Program-made: the position numbers and the translations under genes
Notes under the pieces: generated by a model
Told to the model about the DNA's origin: nothing
The model's database searches: none
The model's input: only the letters and a program-made list of their open reading frames with translations
Shown here: piece by piece, positions 1 to 7,584 of the stretch
Layout of the letters: every line of letters begins with the position of its first letter
Position numbering within the stretch: the first letter of the stretch is position 1
NCBI GenBank assembly: GCA_964615335.1
Contig: CAZTMT010000003.1
Location: 62,001-126,000, forward strand
DNA: 64,000 nt
DNA from: HR10 sp964615335
Lineage (GTDB): Bacteria; Acidobacteriota; Blastocatellia; HR10
Direction: 5' to 3'

Positions 1-1791
1 CACGCTCCAGCCAGGAAGCCATCGCGTGGTCTGCGACTTGAACCACACCATGAGTCCCGTCACTCCCATGATGATCGTCCCCCAGACGACGGCCCAGTAC
101 TCGAGCTTCTCGACGTAGCTGCACCGGTCAAAGAGCGGGCGCTGCGCGCTCAGGCCAAAGTAGTATCGCAGGTTTTGGACCAAATCGGTGAGGTCTTTCC
201 GTCGCGGGCGCATATCGCGCCAGACCTGGCGTCCTTCGGCCGTGGCGAGGATGTAGACGAGATGATACGCTCCCAGACCCAGGAGCACCACGCCCGCCAC
301 GCGATGGGCGATTCGACGGAACGCTTCGTGAGAACCCAGAAGCCAGGCGAGCCAAGAATCCGGATACTTCAGGGCGAATCCCGTGAGCACCAATGTGATG
401 AAACTGGCCAGAAGAAGCATGTGTTGCACGCGTTGACTTCGGGTCAGGCGCAGGATCGAGCGCTCTTCGATCCGACGCCGCTCCAAGGCCTTCTTGCGCC
501 AGATTGCGCCGTTATGCAGGAGCATCAGTCCAATGGTGAGGGCGATGAGCCCCAGGTAGAGGCGTCGCACCCAGTGCTTGAGAATGCTCCCGAGGTCTTC
601 GGAGATCGGGACTTCGGCGTGAATCTTCACCCGCGCGAAGTTCTCGCTCGCTCCCGGATGGCACTGCCCGCACGTGCGCACGAGATTGGCCTTATGGATC
701 GTCGAGCGGGGATCCGAGGACGGGAGGATGTTGTGCACGCCATGGCAACTGGCGCAGTTGGCGACGACGGTCGAGCCCAACCGGGACGCGCGCCCATGGT
801 AGCTGTCCAAATATGTGCTCACGCGCCCTCCCGGCACGCCGAACTCTTGCGTCAGGCGAACTCCCTCGTGGCACCGTCCACATGTTGTGCGCGCCAGCGC
901 CTGTTGAGCGACAGGAGAGGTCGGATCAATATGCGGCTTGATGAGGTGAATACCATGGCAATCCGTACATACCGGCGCGTTCCAGTTGCCGCGTCGGATC
1001 GCCTGACCGTGAATGCTCTGGAGGAATTCGTCCCGAATCGCCGTATGACACTGTCCGCATGTGAGCGGAACGTTGAATTTGAAGATAGGCGATTGGGGAT
1101 CGGCAGCCGAACGCACATCATGGCTGCGATGACAATCCGTGCACACGGCCGCGCGCAGGGAGCCCGCGGCGACAGCTCGCCCGTGCACGCTCTGCTGATA
1201 CGAGAAGAAGGGTTGCGTGCTGATGCCTGCTGGCTCCACGACAAATTGCACGCCGTGACACGCCCCGCAGGTCTGCGGGATGTTCGTATGATAGGTCTTC
1301 GATTGGGGGTCGCTCGAAGGCCGGATCGTGTGCGCGTCTCCGTGGCATTCCGCGCAGCGCGCGGCGCGAAAGCGCCCTTCGCGGACCGCCCGCGCGTGGA
1401 CGCTCTGCGCGTAGGCCTCTTCCACATCCGCGTGGCAGGGCGCGCAGGAGACTTTCTGCGGGGGAGGTTCATGAGGGTATCCCCGAACGTCGCTGTGGCA
1501 GCTCGTGCAGTCGAACGCCCCATGAACCGAAGCCTGAAAGGCGGATTCCGAGACGTGAACGCTCACGGTTCGACCGTTCACTTCTTTGGTCAGGTTCGGA
1601 TCGTTATGGCAAGCCAGGCATTCGGCTGACCCCATCGTATCGGCGCGAGGAGGTCTGGGGCGCGCGCTCTGCGCCTTCGCCCAGGAGCTGAGAAAGAGCA
1701 GCAGAAAAGAGAGGACGATCATTCCGTGCGCGCGCGAGATCTCTCCCGCGGTCCGCTGGCGTCGTTCTCGTTCTCCTGCGTTCCCTTTCAT
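1..1791 (-). CDS. Undecaheme cytochrome c with C-terminal b-type cytochrome domain (partial)
   Basis: This is the real gene of the left edge; its 3' end lies beyond base 1. The reverse strand is open from a start at 1791 (GGAG about 10 bases upstream; an alternative ATG is at 1722). Residues about 24-42 form a hydrophobic export signal ending in AKAQ. Eleven CXXCH heme c motifs follow (CLACH, CTSCH, CAPCH, CAECH, CGACH, CTDCH, CGQCH, CTDCH, CGRCH, CASCH, CGQCH), many with paired histidines in SVHGR-like segments. From about base 570 down the protein becomes a membrane domain with conserved His residues (GSHEAFRRIAHR, LGAYHL), like the cytochrome b561/NapC-associated domains of quinone-linked multiheme proteins. 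The likely role is electron transfer between the quinone pool and periplasmic carriers. Partner and direction are not visible. Confidence 0.9.
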   Translation of the reverse strand, partial: MKGNAGERERRQRTAGEISRAHGMIVLSFLLLFLSSWAKAQSARPRPPRADTMGSAECLACHNDPNLTKEVNGRTVSVHVSESAFQASVHGAFDCTSCHSDVRGYPHEPPPQKVSCAPCHADVEEAYAQSVHARAVREGRFRAARCAECHGDAHTIRPSSDPQSKTYHTNIPQTCGACHGVQFVVEPAGISTQPFFSYQQSVHGRAVAAGSLRAAVCTDCHRSHDVRSAADPQSPIFKFNVPLTCGQCHTAIRDEFLQSIHGQAIRRGNWNAPVCTDCHGIHLIKPHIDPTSPVAQQALARTTCGRCHEGVRLTQEFGVPGGRVSTYLDSYHGRASRLGSTVVANCASCHGVHNILPSSDPRSTIHKANLVRTCGQCHPGASENFARVKIHAEVPISEDLGSILKHWVRRLYLGLIALTIGLMLLHNGAIWRKKALERRRIEERSILRLTRSQRVQHMLLLASFITLVLTGFALKYPDSWLAWLLGSHEAFRRIAHRVAGVVLLGLGAYHLVYILATAEGRQVWRDMRPRRKDLTDLVQNLRYYFGLSAQRPLFDRCSYVEKLEYWAVVWGTIIMGVTGLMVWFKSQTTRWLPGWSV

Positions 1792-2336
1792 CGAATCAGC
1801 GCTCCAGAGTGCATGCAAACCATGTACCGCCGCCGGAGACTTCTTCCCCCTCGGCGCTATCACCTGCCAGATGCACTAGATGAACGGCTCGGCCTGCAAC
1901 ATCATACCGGCAAAAGACTGGGAGATTCCACCCACATTGGGGCTTTTGCACAGAATGGCTCCCTGTGGAAGTCGGAGAGGCCCTTGTGCTCCCAGGCGCG
2001 CGAGGGACTGCGTTCGCCCTTTCCAGCGGCCTGGGAGGTCTCCCGGGTCCTTTTGGGGGGATTTCACCCGGTGGTGGGGATTATCCCCCGAAGCGCCCGG
2101 TGTGAGGCGCGGTCATCCCGTGTGAGGCGCACGAGTCTAAACCTTTGCGCGCGCAGGGATTTTTCGATCGTAGGGCCTGCGCGCCCCTTTGGGGAACGCG
2201 ATTTGCTCACCCCCTGTGCGCGACGTGCCCGGAGAAGGCGCGTCGCCAGAGAGCAAGAGGAGGCCAGCGGCATGCGGGCGAGGGCGCATGTCGGGTCATG
2301 GGGCGTGCCAAGAGGGATCGCCCGTCGGGATGAATC
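1792..2336. other. Non-coding spacer upstream of the cytochrome oxidase operon
   Basis: About 545 bases separate the divergent multiheme cytochrome and cox genes and hold no convincing gene. Visible structure: a GGGGA-TTA-TCCCC inverted repeat at 2076-2088 and an 11-base direct repeat GTGTGAGGCGC at 2100-2110 and 2120-2130. The repeats are spaced 20 bases, about two helical turns, which suits a tandem operator. Short open frames here lack ribosome binding sites and similarity to known families. Confidence 0.5.
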
Positions 2337-2352
2337 TGTGACTGAAGTCACA
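2337..2352 (+). promoter_or_regulatory. CRP/FNR-superfamily binding site upstream of coxB
   Basis: TGTGA-CTGAAG-TCACA is a perfect match to the TGTGA-N6-TCACA consensus of CRP-type regulators. Its centre (2344.5) lies about 41.5 bases upstream of the start point predicted from the TATAGT at 2374-2379, which is the class II activator position. No good -35 element is present, as expected for an activator-dependent promoter. The regulator is not encoded in the window. Confidence 0.65.
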
Positions 2353-2373
2353 GCGCTTGCGTTCGAGACGCTG

Positions 2374-2379
2374 TATAGT
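2374..2379 (+). promoter_or_regulatory. -10 element of the cytochrome oxidase operon
   Basis: TATAGT matches the sigma-70 -10 hexamer at 5 of 6 positions. The predicted start is near 2386, giving a 25-base leader that carries GAGGAGG at 2401-2407, five bases or so before the coxB ATG at 2412. Confidence 0.55.
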
Positions 2380-2411
2380 CGCGCAGCGAGAAGCTGAAAC
2401 GAGGAGGTTTC

Positions 2412-3248
2412 ATGGTGGAGCAAGCAAGGGACAGGAGAACACGCGAGGGGTTTTTCTTCGCCTTTGTTCTGTTCTCCCTGGTCATAGTGGCCATTGGCCT
2501 GGGGGTTCGGCAGTGGTTGCCTCCTCTGGCTTCCGAGCATGGGGCCGGGATTGATCGCATGCTGCGGTATTTGATTTTCACGGTCGGCCTGCTCTTCATT
2601 GTGGGGCATGTGGTTCTGGGCTATTTCATCTGGCGGTTCAGCCGGCAGGAGCGCGTCACGTATCGGCTGGCCAGTCCCCGTGCGGAGAAGCTCTGGTCGC
2701 TGCTGCCGGGTATCGTCATGGCGCTTGTGGCCGAGGGGGGCGTGCTCCTCATCGGATTGCCGGTGTGGGAGAAGTATTACATCCGCCAGGCTCCGCCGGA
2801 CGCCTTGCTGGTCGAGGTCACCGCGGAACAGTTCGCCTGGAACATCCGGTATCCGGGGAAGGATGGGCGCCTGGGGCGAACCGATCCTCGGCTCATCCGC
2901 TACGGGAATCCGCTGGGGATTGATCCGCAGGATCCCGCTTCCCGCGATGACATCGTACAACTGGGGGTGATGTCTGTGCCCGTGGGCCGCCCCATCCATG
3001 TCCGACTCCGTTCCAAGGACACACTGCACAGCTTCTTTTTGCCGCACTTTCGGGTGAAGCAGGACGCTGTCCCCGGCATGACCATAGATATCTGGTTCAC
3101 GCCGACGCAGACCGGGGAGTTTGAGATCGCCTGCGCGGAGTTGTGCGGATTCGGGCATTTTCAAATGCGGGGCATTTTGCGCGTGCTCCCGCCAGAGGAG
3201 TTCGAACGATGGCTGGCGGCGCAGCCCACGTTCTCTGAGCTTTTCTGA
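2412..3248 (+). CDS. coxB: Cytochrome c oxidase subunit II
   Basis: This 278-residue protein is the CuA subunit that accepts electrons from cytochrome c. Two membrane segments (about 15-35 and 52-75) anchor it, with a third hydrophobic stretch near 98-117, and the C-terminal cupredoxin domain faces the periplasm. The complete CuA ligand set is present: His206 (LHSFF), then Cys241, Glu243, Cys245, His249 and Met252 in CAELCGFGHFQM. There is no fused C-terminal cytochrome c domain, so a separate electron donor is needed. The monoheme cytochrome at 7083-7451 is a candidate. It is the first gene of the operon, with a strong GAGGAGG site before the ATG. Confidence 0.95.
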   Translation: MVEQARDRRTREGFFFAFVLFSLVIVAIGLGVRQWLPPLASEHGAGIDRMLRYLIFTVGLLFIVGHVVLGYFIWRFSRQERVTYRLASPRAEKLWSLLPGIVMALVAEGGVLLIGLPVWEKYYIRQAPPDALLVEVTAEQFAWNIRYPGKDGRLGRTDPRLIRYGNPLGIDPQDPASRDDIVQLGVMSVPVGRPIHVRLRSKDTLHSFFLPHFRVKQDAVPGMTIDIWFTPTQTGEFEIACAELCGFGHFQMRGILRVLPPEEFERWLAAQPTFSELF

Positions 3249-3304
3249 GCCGGGAGGAGATGACTCTCGGAACGACGTGAGATCCTTCGAAGGAGGGCGA
3301 ACCT

Positions 3305-5071
3305 ATGGTGGAAGAGGTTCATGTGCATGAGGAGCCCCAGAGCTTCCTCCGCCGATACGTTTTCAGCACCGATCACAAGGTCATCGGGATTCAGTATCTT
3401 CTGACGGCGATGGTCATGGGCCTGGTGGGAGGGGCCCTGGCTATGCTCATTCGCTTGCAACTGGGGTGGCCCGACGAGAAGTGGCCGCTTCTGGCCAAGA
3501 TCTTTCCCCGGGCGATGTCCGGAGGGGTCATGAACCCGGATTTCTACCTGGCCCTGATCACCATGCACGGGACGCTGATGATCTTCTTCCTGGTCTCGCT
3601 CGGCCTGGTGAGTGGGTTCGGGAACTATTTGCTTCCTCTGCAGATTGGGGCGCGCGACATGGCCTTTCCCTTCCTGAACATGCTCTCGTACTGGACGGTC
3701 GTGCCGGCCTGCGTGATCATGCTCGCCTCGTTCTTCGTCGAGGGGGGAGCGGCCGCTTCGGGATGGACGGCTTATCCGCCGCTTTCGGCGGTCAAGGAAG
3801 CGGTGCCCGGATCGGGATGGGGGCAGACGCTCTGGATCCTCGGCATGGCGCTTTTCATCGCCTCGTTCACCATGGGAGGGCTCAACTTCGTCACGACGAT
3901 TCTCAACGAGCGCACGCGCGGCATGGCGATGATGCGCTTGCCGCTGTTCATCTGGACGCTTCTGATCGCCTCGATTCTGGGGCTTCTGGCGTTCCCACCG
4001 TTGACGGCGGCGGCGATTCTTTTGCTCTTCGATCGGCATGGGGGAACGAGTTTCTTCCTGCCGAGCGGGCTGTATTTCGGCGAGCGCGTGCTGCCCCATA
4101 GCGGCGGAAGCCCTCTGCTCTGGCAGCATCTGTTTTGGTTCCTCGGCCATCCCGAGGTCTACGTGCTCATTCTGCCGGCATTGGGCATCGCGCTGGAGCT
4201 TCTGCCGCCGTTCACGCGGAAGCCGATCTTCGGATATCGCCTCACGGTCTACTCGCTTTTCGCCATCGGGGTCCTCAGCATGATCGTGTGGGGGCATCAC
4301 ATGTTCGTGAGCGGGATGAACCCCTATGTCGGTGAGTTCTTCGCCATCGGGACACTGGCCATCACGGTCCCTTCAGCCATCATCGGATTCAACCTGATCG
4401 CGAGTTTGTGGGGTGCACGCTTGCAGCTCCGCACGCCCATGCTCTTCGCTCTGGGGATCATCGCCTTCTTCGGGACCGGAGGTTTCGGGGGGATTTTCCT
4501 CGGCAATGCGACATCCGATATTCAGCTCCATGATACGTACTTCGTCGTCGGTCACTTCCACTTCATGATCGGAGGGGTTACGCTTCTGGCCATTTTCGGA
4601 GGCACCTACTACTGGTTCCCGAAGATGTTCGGGCGGATGATGAACGAACGCCTGGGGAAGCTCCATTTCTGGCTCACGTTCATCCCCTTCTATGCCGTCT
4701 TCCTCACGCAGCATTTCCTGGGACTCGGGGGGATGCCGCGCCGGTATTATGCCTTCTCGAAGTTCGATTTCCTGGCGCCGATCCGGGATCTGAACACCTT
4801 CATCAGCATCGCCGCGTTCGTGTTGGGAGCAGCGCAGTTGATCTTCCTGTGGAATTTCTTCTGGAGTCTCTTCCGGGGCGAGCGGGCCAGTCAGAACCCG
4901 TGGCGGGCGACGACGCTCGAGTGGACAGCGCCCAGTCCGCCGCCGCACGGGAATTGGGGGAAGGAGTTGCCCGAGGTTCATCGGTGGCCCTATGACTACA
5001 GCGTGCCCGGCGCGCCGGAGGATTTCACACCGCAGACGGTGCCTCCGACTGTCGTCACCGTCACGCGGTGA
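3305..5071 (+). CDS. coxA: Cytochrome c oxidase subunit I
   Basis: The 588-residue catalytic subunit reduces O2 at the heme a3-CuB centre and pumps protons. All metal ligands are visible: His88 (TMHGT) and His419 for heme a, His417 for heme a3 (HFHF), and His282, His331 and His332 for CuB. Tyr286 in HPEVY is the cross-linked tyrosine. Glu284 in the same motif and Asp118 in IGARDMAFP mark an A1-type enzyme with a D-channel. The length is typical for a bacterial subunit I without fused subunit III. The ATG follows a GGAGG site and lies 56 bases after coxB. Confidence 0.97.
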   Translation: MVEEVHVHEEPQSFLRRYVFSTDHKVIGIQYLLTAMVMGLVGGALAMLIRLQLGWPDEKWPLLAKIFPRAMSGGVMNPDFYLALITMHGTLMIFFLVSLGLVSGFGNYLLPLQIGARDMAFPFLNMLSYWTVVPACVIMLASFFVEGGAAASGWTAYPPLSAVKEAVPGSGWGQTLWILGMALFIASFTMGGLNFVTTILNERTRGMAMMRLPLFIWTLLIASILGLLAFPPLTAAAILLLFDRHGGTSFFLPSGLYFGERVLPHSGGSPLLWQHLFWFLGHPEVYVLILPALGIALELLPPFTRKPIFGYRLTVYSLFAIGVLSMIVWGHHMFVSGMNPYVGEFFAIGTLAITVPSAIIGFNLIASLWGARLQLRTPMLFALGIIAFFGTGGFGGIFLGNATSDIQLHDTYFVVGHFHFMIGGVTLLAIFGGTYYWFPKMFGRMMNERLGKLHFWLTFIPFYAVFLTQHFLGLGGMPRRYYAFSKFDFLAPIRDLNTFISIAAFVLGAAQLIFLWNFFWSLFRGERASQNPWRATTLEWTAPSPPPHGNWGKELPEVHRWPYDYSVPGAPEDFTPQTVPPTVVTVTR

Positions 5072-5104
5072 ACGTCTGGTGAGAGCGATCGTGGGGGGAG
5101 GAGA

Positions 5105-5755
5105 ATGAGAAGACCCGTGGTCGGAGAAACGTACGTTCCCCGAGACATCCGCTCGGGGATCGCCGTGAGGCCTCCTTCGGGGGAGGATGGCCGCCGCAAC
5201 GGATTCAGTAGAGGCGGAGAGCTTCGGGAGGGGTTCCGAATCCCCAGCGCGCAGCTTGGCCTGTGGATCTTCTTGGGAACGGTGACGATGCTCTTTGCCG
5301 GATTCACCAGTGCCTATCTGGTCCGGCAGGCCGGACCAGACTGGCAGCCGCTCCCTCGGCCTGCGATTCTCTGGATCAACACCGGGGTCCTTGTGGCAAG
5401 CAGCATCGTTCTGGAGGTCGGGCGGAGGCGGCGCGCCTCTTTGCGCCGATGGGTGCTGGGAGCGGCGCTGCTTGGTCTGCTCTTTCTGCTCGGACAGGTT
5501 CAGGCATGGCGCGTGCTTCAAGCCGCCGGGATCTATTTGCCGACCCATCCGCACAGCTCGTTCTTCTATATCCTGACGGGCGTGCACGGCGCGCACGTCC
5601 TGGGCGGTGTGATCGCTCTACTGGTTCTGCTGGCCCGGGCGTGGTCGAGGGCATCGGACGAACGGCTCTCGCGCCACCTCGCCCTGGGCGCGACCTACTG
5701 GCATTTCGTCGGCGGGCTCTGGCTCTATCTTCTGATCGTTCTCTTCCTCCTCTGA
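5105..5755 (+). CDS. Cytochrome c oxidase subunit III, copy 1
   Basis: A 216-residue integral membrane protein of the heme-copper oxidase subunit III family. It has a 45-residue hydrophilic N-terminus and then five membrane segments, with the family motif HSSFFYILTGVHGAHVLGG and the closing TYWHFVGGLWLYLL. A GGGGAGGAG site precedes the ATG. It is followed 51 bases later by a second subunit III gene with different sequence but the same ends. The two may form a pair in the complex or serve alternative assembly states. Confidence 0.9.
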   Translation: MRRPVVGETYVPRDIRSGIAVRPPSGEDGRRNGFSRGGELREGFRIPSAQLGLWIFLGTVTMLFAGFTSAYLVRQAGPDWQPLPRPAILWINTGVLVASSIVLEVGRRRRASLRRWVLGAALLGLLFLLGQVQAWRVLQAAGIYLPTHPHSSFFYILTGVHGAHVLGGVIALLVLLARAWSRASDERLSRHLALGATYWHFVGGLWLYLLIVLFLL

Positions 5756-5806
5756 GGAAGAGCGCCGATCTCACACGCAGAAAATCTCTGGGGAGGGAAG
5801 CAAACG

Positions 5807-6421
5807 ATGAAAGGGGCTCTTGAGAGGGTCTCGATCGAATCCGCGTGGGGGGGAGGGATCTCTCCTTTCGCTGTGAGCTGGCGAAAGCTCATGATGTGGC
5901 TTTTCATCGTCACCGATGGGTTGCTGTTCGCGGGGCTTTTGGCGGGCTATGGCTTTGTGCGGTTGGCCAGCCCGCGATGGCCTGATCGGACGGAGATCTT
6001 CCATCTGGACTTCATCGCCCTGATGACCTTCATTCTGATCACCAGCAGTGCGACAATGGCGACAGCCGTCGGCGCTGCCCGCCAAGGCCGCATGTCCACG
6101 GCCCTGCGATTCGTACTGCTGACGATCCTTGGGGGCCTGAGCTTTCTCGGGTGTCAGGCCTATGAGTGGTCCAAGCTCATCGGGGAGGGCGCGCGATTGA
6201 GTTCCAACCCCTGGGGCGTTCCCCTCTTCAGCGCGTGCTTCTTCATCATCACGGGATTTCACGGGTCGCACGTCCTGACGGGGGTGATCGTCCTGTCCTT
6301 TGTGGCCGCGCGCGCTGCTCGGAAGCGCATCTCACCCGAGGGGGTCGAGGTGGCTGGCCTCTACTGGCATTTCGTGGATCTGGTCTGGGTCTTCATCTTC
6401 ACGCTCTTTTACTTGATCTGA
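5807..6421 (+). CDS. Cytochrome c oxidase subunit III, copy 2
   Basis: A 204-residue, five-helix member of the subunit III family, closer to the canonical form than its neighbour. It contains FIITGFHGSHVLTGVIVLS and ends GLYWHFVDLVWVFIFTLFYLI. The conserved membrane acid is seen in CQAYEW. Tandem non-identical subunit III genes are known in several phyla. Position and spacing place it in the same cox transcript. Confidence 0.92.
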   Translation: MKGALERVSIESAWGGGISPFAVSWRKLMMWLFIVTDGLLFAGLLAGYGFVRLASPRWPDRTEIFHLDFIALMTFILITSSATMATAVGAARQGRMSTALRFVLLTILGGLSFLGCQAYEWSKLIGEGARLSSNPWGVPLFSACFFIITGFHGSHVLTGVIVLSFVAARAARKRISPEGVEVAGLYWHFVDLVWVFIFTLFYLI

Positions 6422-6476
6422 CGATTCCCGCTCGGGCACCTCGCGCGAAGAGCCCGATCGGGAGAGAGGAGAACAC

Positions 6477-6809
6477 ATGGTGAACGAGACGCATCCGGGA
6501 AGCGGATACAGGGTGTATTGGGTCGTGTGGTTCGTCCTCCTTCTGGTCACTCTCGGCATGATGCTTTTGGGGACGACAGCGCTGACGACGCTGCTGCTCC
6601 TTGTGTTGCTTGTGGGGATGCTGGTGAAGGCTTCGCTCATCGGGGGATACTTCATGCACTTGCGGTTCGAACGCGCGAGTCTCGCTCTTCTGGTCGCCGT
6701 GGGCCTTCTGGTGACAGCCGGAATTCTCTTCTTCCTCATCGCTCCGGATGGCCTGCGCGTTCTCGACTCGGCGCATCCGGAGGACTTTCATGCCGGAGCG
6801 GGACAATGA
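6477..6809 (+). CDS. Cytochrome c oxidase subunit IV (prokaryotic type)
   Basis: This 110-residue protein has three predicted membrane helices and the short motif KASLIGGYFMHLRFE, typical of the prokaryotic subunit IV/CyoD-like family. Such subunits help assemble or stabilise the oxidase and carry no cofactor. The next gene starts inside its stop codon (ATGA at 6806), which points to translational coupling. Confidence 0.88.
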   Translation: MVNETHPGSGYRVYWVVWFVLLLVTLGMMLLGTTALTTLLLLVLLVGMLVKASLIGGYFMHLRFERASLALLVAVGLLVTAGILFFLIAPDGLRVLDSAHPEDFHAGAGQ

Positions 6810-7108
6810 GGGGGAGATGGTCCATTGTGAGCGTGGGGTATCTTCTTGTCCTTTGGGGGAGCCAAGGGACGTTGTGGGCCCAATGCGCGATGTGCCGGAC
6901 AGGTTTGGTCAATTCTCCGGAAGGGCAACAGTGGGCGGCCGGATTCAATCGAGGGATTCTCTTTCTGTTCCTGGTGCCTTTCCTTGTCGTCGGAGCGATC
7001 GCCGGGATGATCTGGCGGGCATATCGCCAGAGGGCGAGGCGAGCCCCCGCGCGCCGGGCCGAGGGCCCGCCTCCGCGCGCTCTTACTTCTTCGCCAGCGA
7101 GCGGATGA
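6806..7108 (+). CDS. Small membrane protein of the cox operon
   Basis: The 100-residue product has an N-terminal hydrophobic signal or anchor, a CAMC motif just after it (residues about 28-31), the segment TGLVNSPEGQQWAAGFNRG, one strong membrane helix (about 48-70) and a basic tail. Small proteins with this layout are common at the end of oxidase operons but have no assigned function. A role in copper or heme handling would fit the two cysteines, but that is a guess. The gene overlaps coxIV by four bases and the convergent cytochrome c gene by 26 bases. Confidence 0.75.
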   Translation: MRGRWSIVSVGYLLVLWGSQGTLWAQCAMCRTGLVNSPEGQQWAAGFNRGILFLFLVPFLVVGAIAGMIWRAYRQRARRAPARRAEGPPPRALTSSPASG

Positions 7109-7451
7109 AGGCGACCAGATCCCAGATCTCCTTCTCCTTCAGCTTCCCCTTGTAGGCGGGCATGAGCTTGGACTTCCCCACGGCTTCTCCCCCTTCAGCC
7201 GTGATCTTGTAGAGATCCTGATCGCTGAATTTAGCCATCTCCTCGCGATTGGTCCAGTCGGCGAGCTTCACCGTCTTGACGGCTTTCATCGCGGGACCGT
7301 CGCCTTTCCCTTCCGGGCCGTGGCATCGCTGGCAGTGCTTGACGTACAGATCCTTCCCCACTTTGGGATCTCCCTTCCCTTGAGCCCACAGGGGAAGGGT
7401 CATTCCCGTTGCGACCAACACAGCCAAGAGAACGGACTTTGTGCGTTTCAT
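7083..7451 (-). CDS. Periplasmic monoheme cytochrome c
   Basis: A 122-residue class I cytochrome c. The signal peptide ends near LWAQ (residue 24). The heme site is CQRCH (Cys40, Cys43, His44), and Met97 in SKLMPAYKGK is the likely axial ligand. The start has an AAGGAGG site. It lies between the oxidase operon, which it faces tail to tail, and the decaheme cytochrome gene upstream on the same strand. It could shuttle electrons to the CuA site of CoxB. The partner is inferred from location only. Confidence 0.9.
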   Translation of the reverse strand: MKRTKSVLLAVLVATGMTLPLWAQGKGDPKVGKDLYVKHCQRCHGPEGKGDGPAMKAVKTVKLADWTNREEMAKFSDQDLYKITAEGGEAVGKSKLMPAYKGKLKEKEIWDLVAFIRSLAKK

Positions 7452-7523
7452 GAGCTTTCACCTCCTTGCTCTGTGATTTTTTTGCCTGAGGATTACGGCT
7501 CTTTTTGACCATGAACATCCTCC

Positions 7524-7539
7524 GCGCTCGGAAGAGCGC
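7524..7539. other. Intergenic hairpin between decaheme and monoheme cytochrome genes
   Basis: GCGCTC-GGAA-GAGCGC is a perfect six-pair stem with a tetraloop. On the minus strand it sits after the decaheme gene's stop codon and before the monoheme cytochrome. No T-run follows, so it is more likely an mRNA stability or processing element than a full intrinsic terminator. Confidence 0.35.
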
Positions 7540-7584
7540 AGGAAGGACCTTGAGGCGGTCGAAGAGACACTTGTTCGCATGTCC

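Noticed and set aside
175..1629. Plus-strand open frame of 484 residues
   Set aside because: It is antisense to the multiheme cytochrome, whose eleven CXXCH motifs prove the coding strand.
2357..2379. TTGCGT as -35 of the cox promoter
   Set aside because: Only 11 bases separate it from TATAGT; the CRP-type site explains the promoter better.
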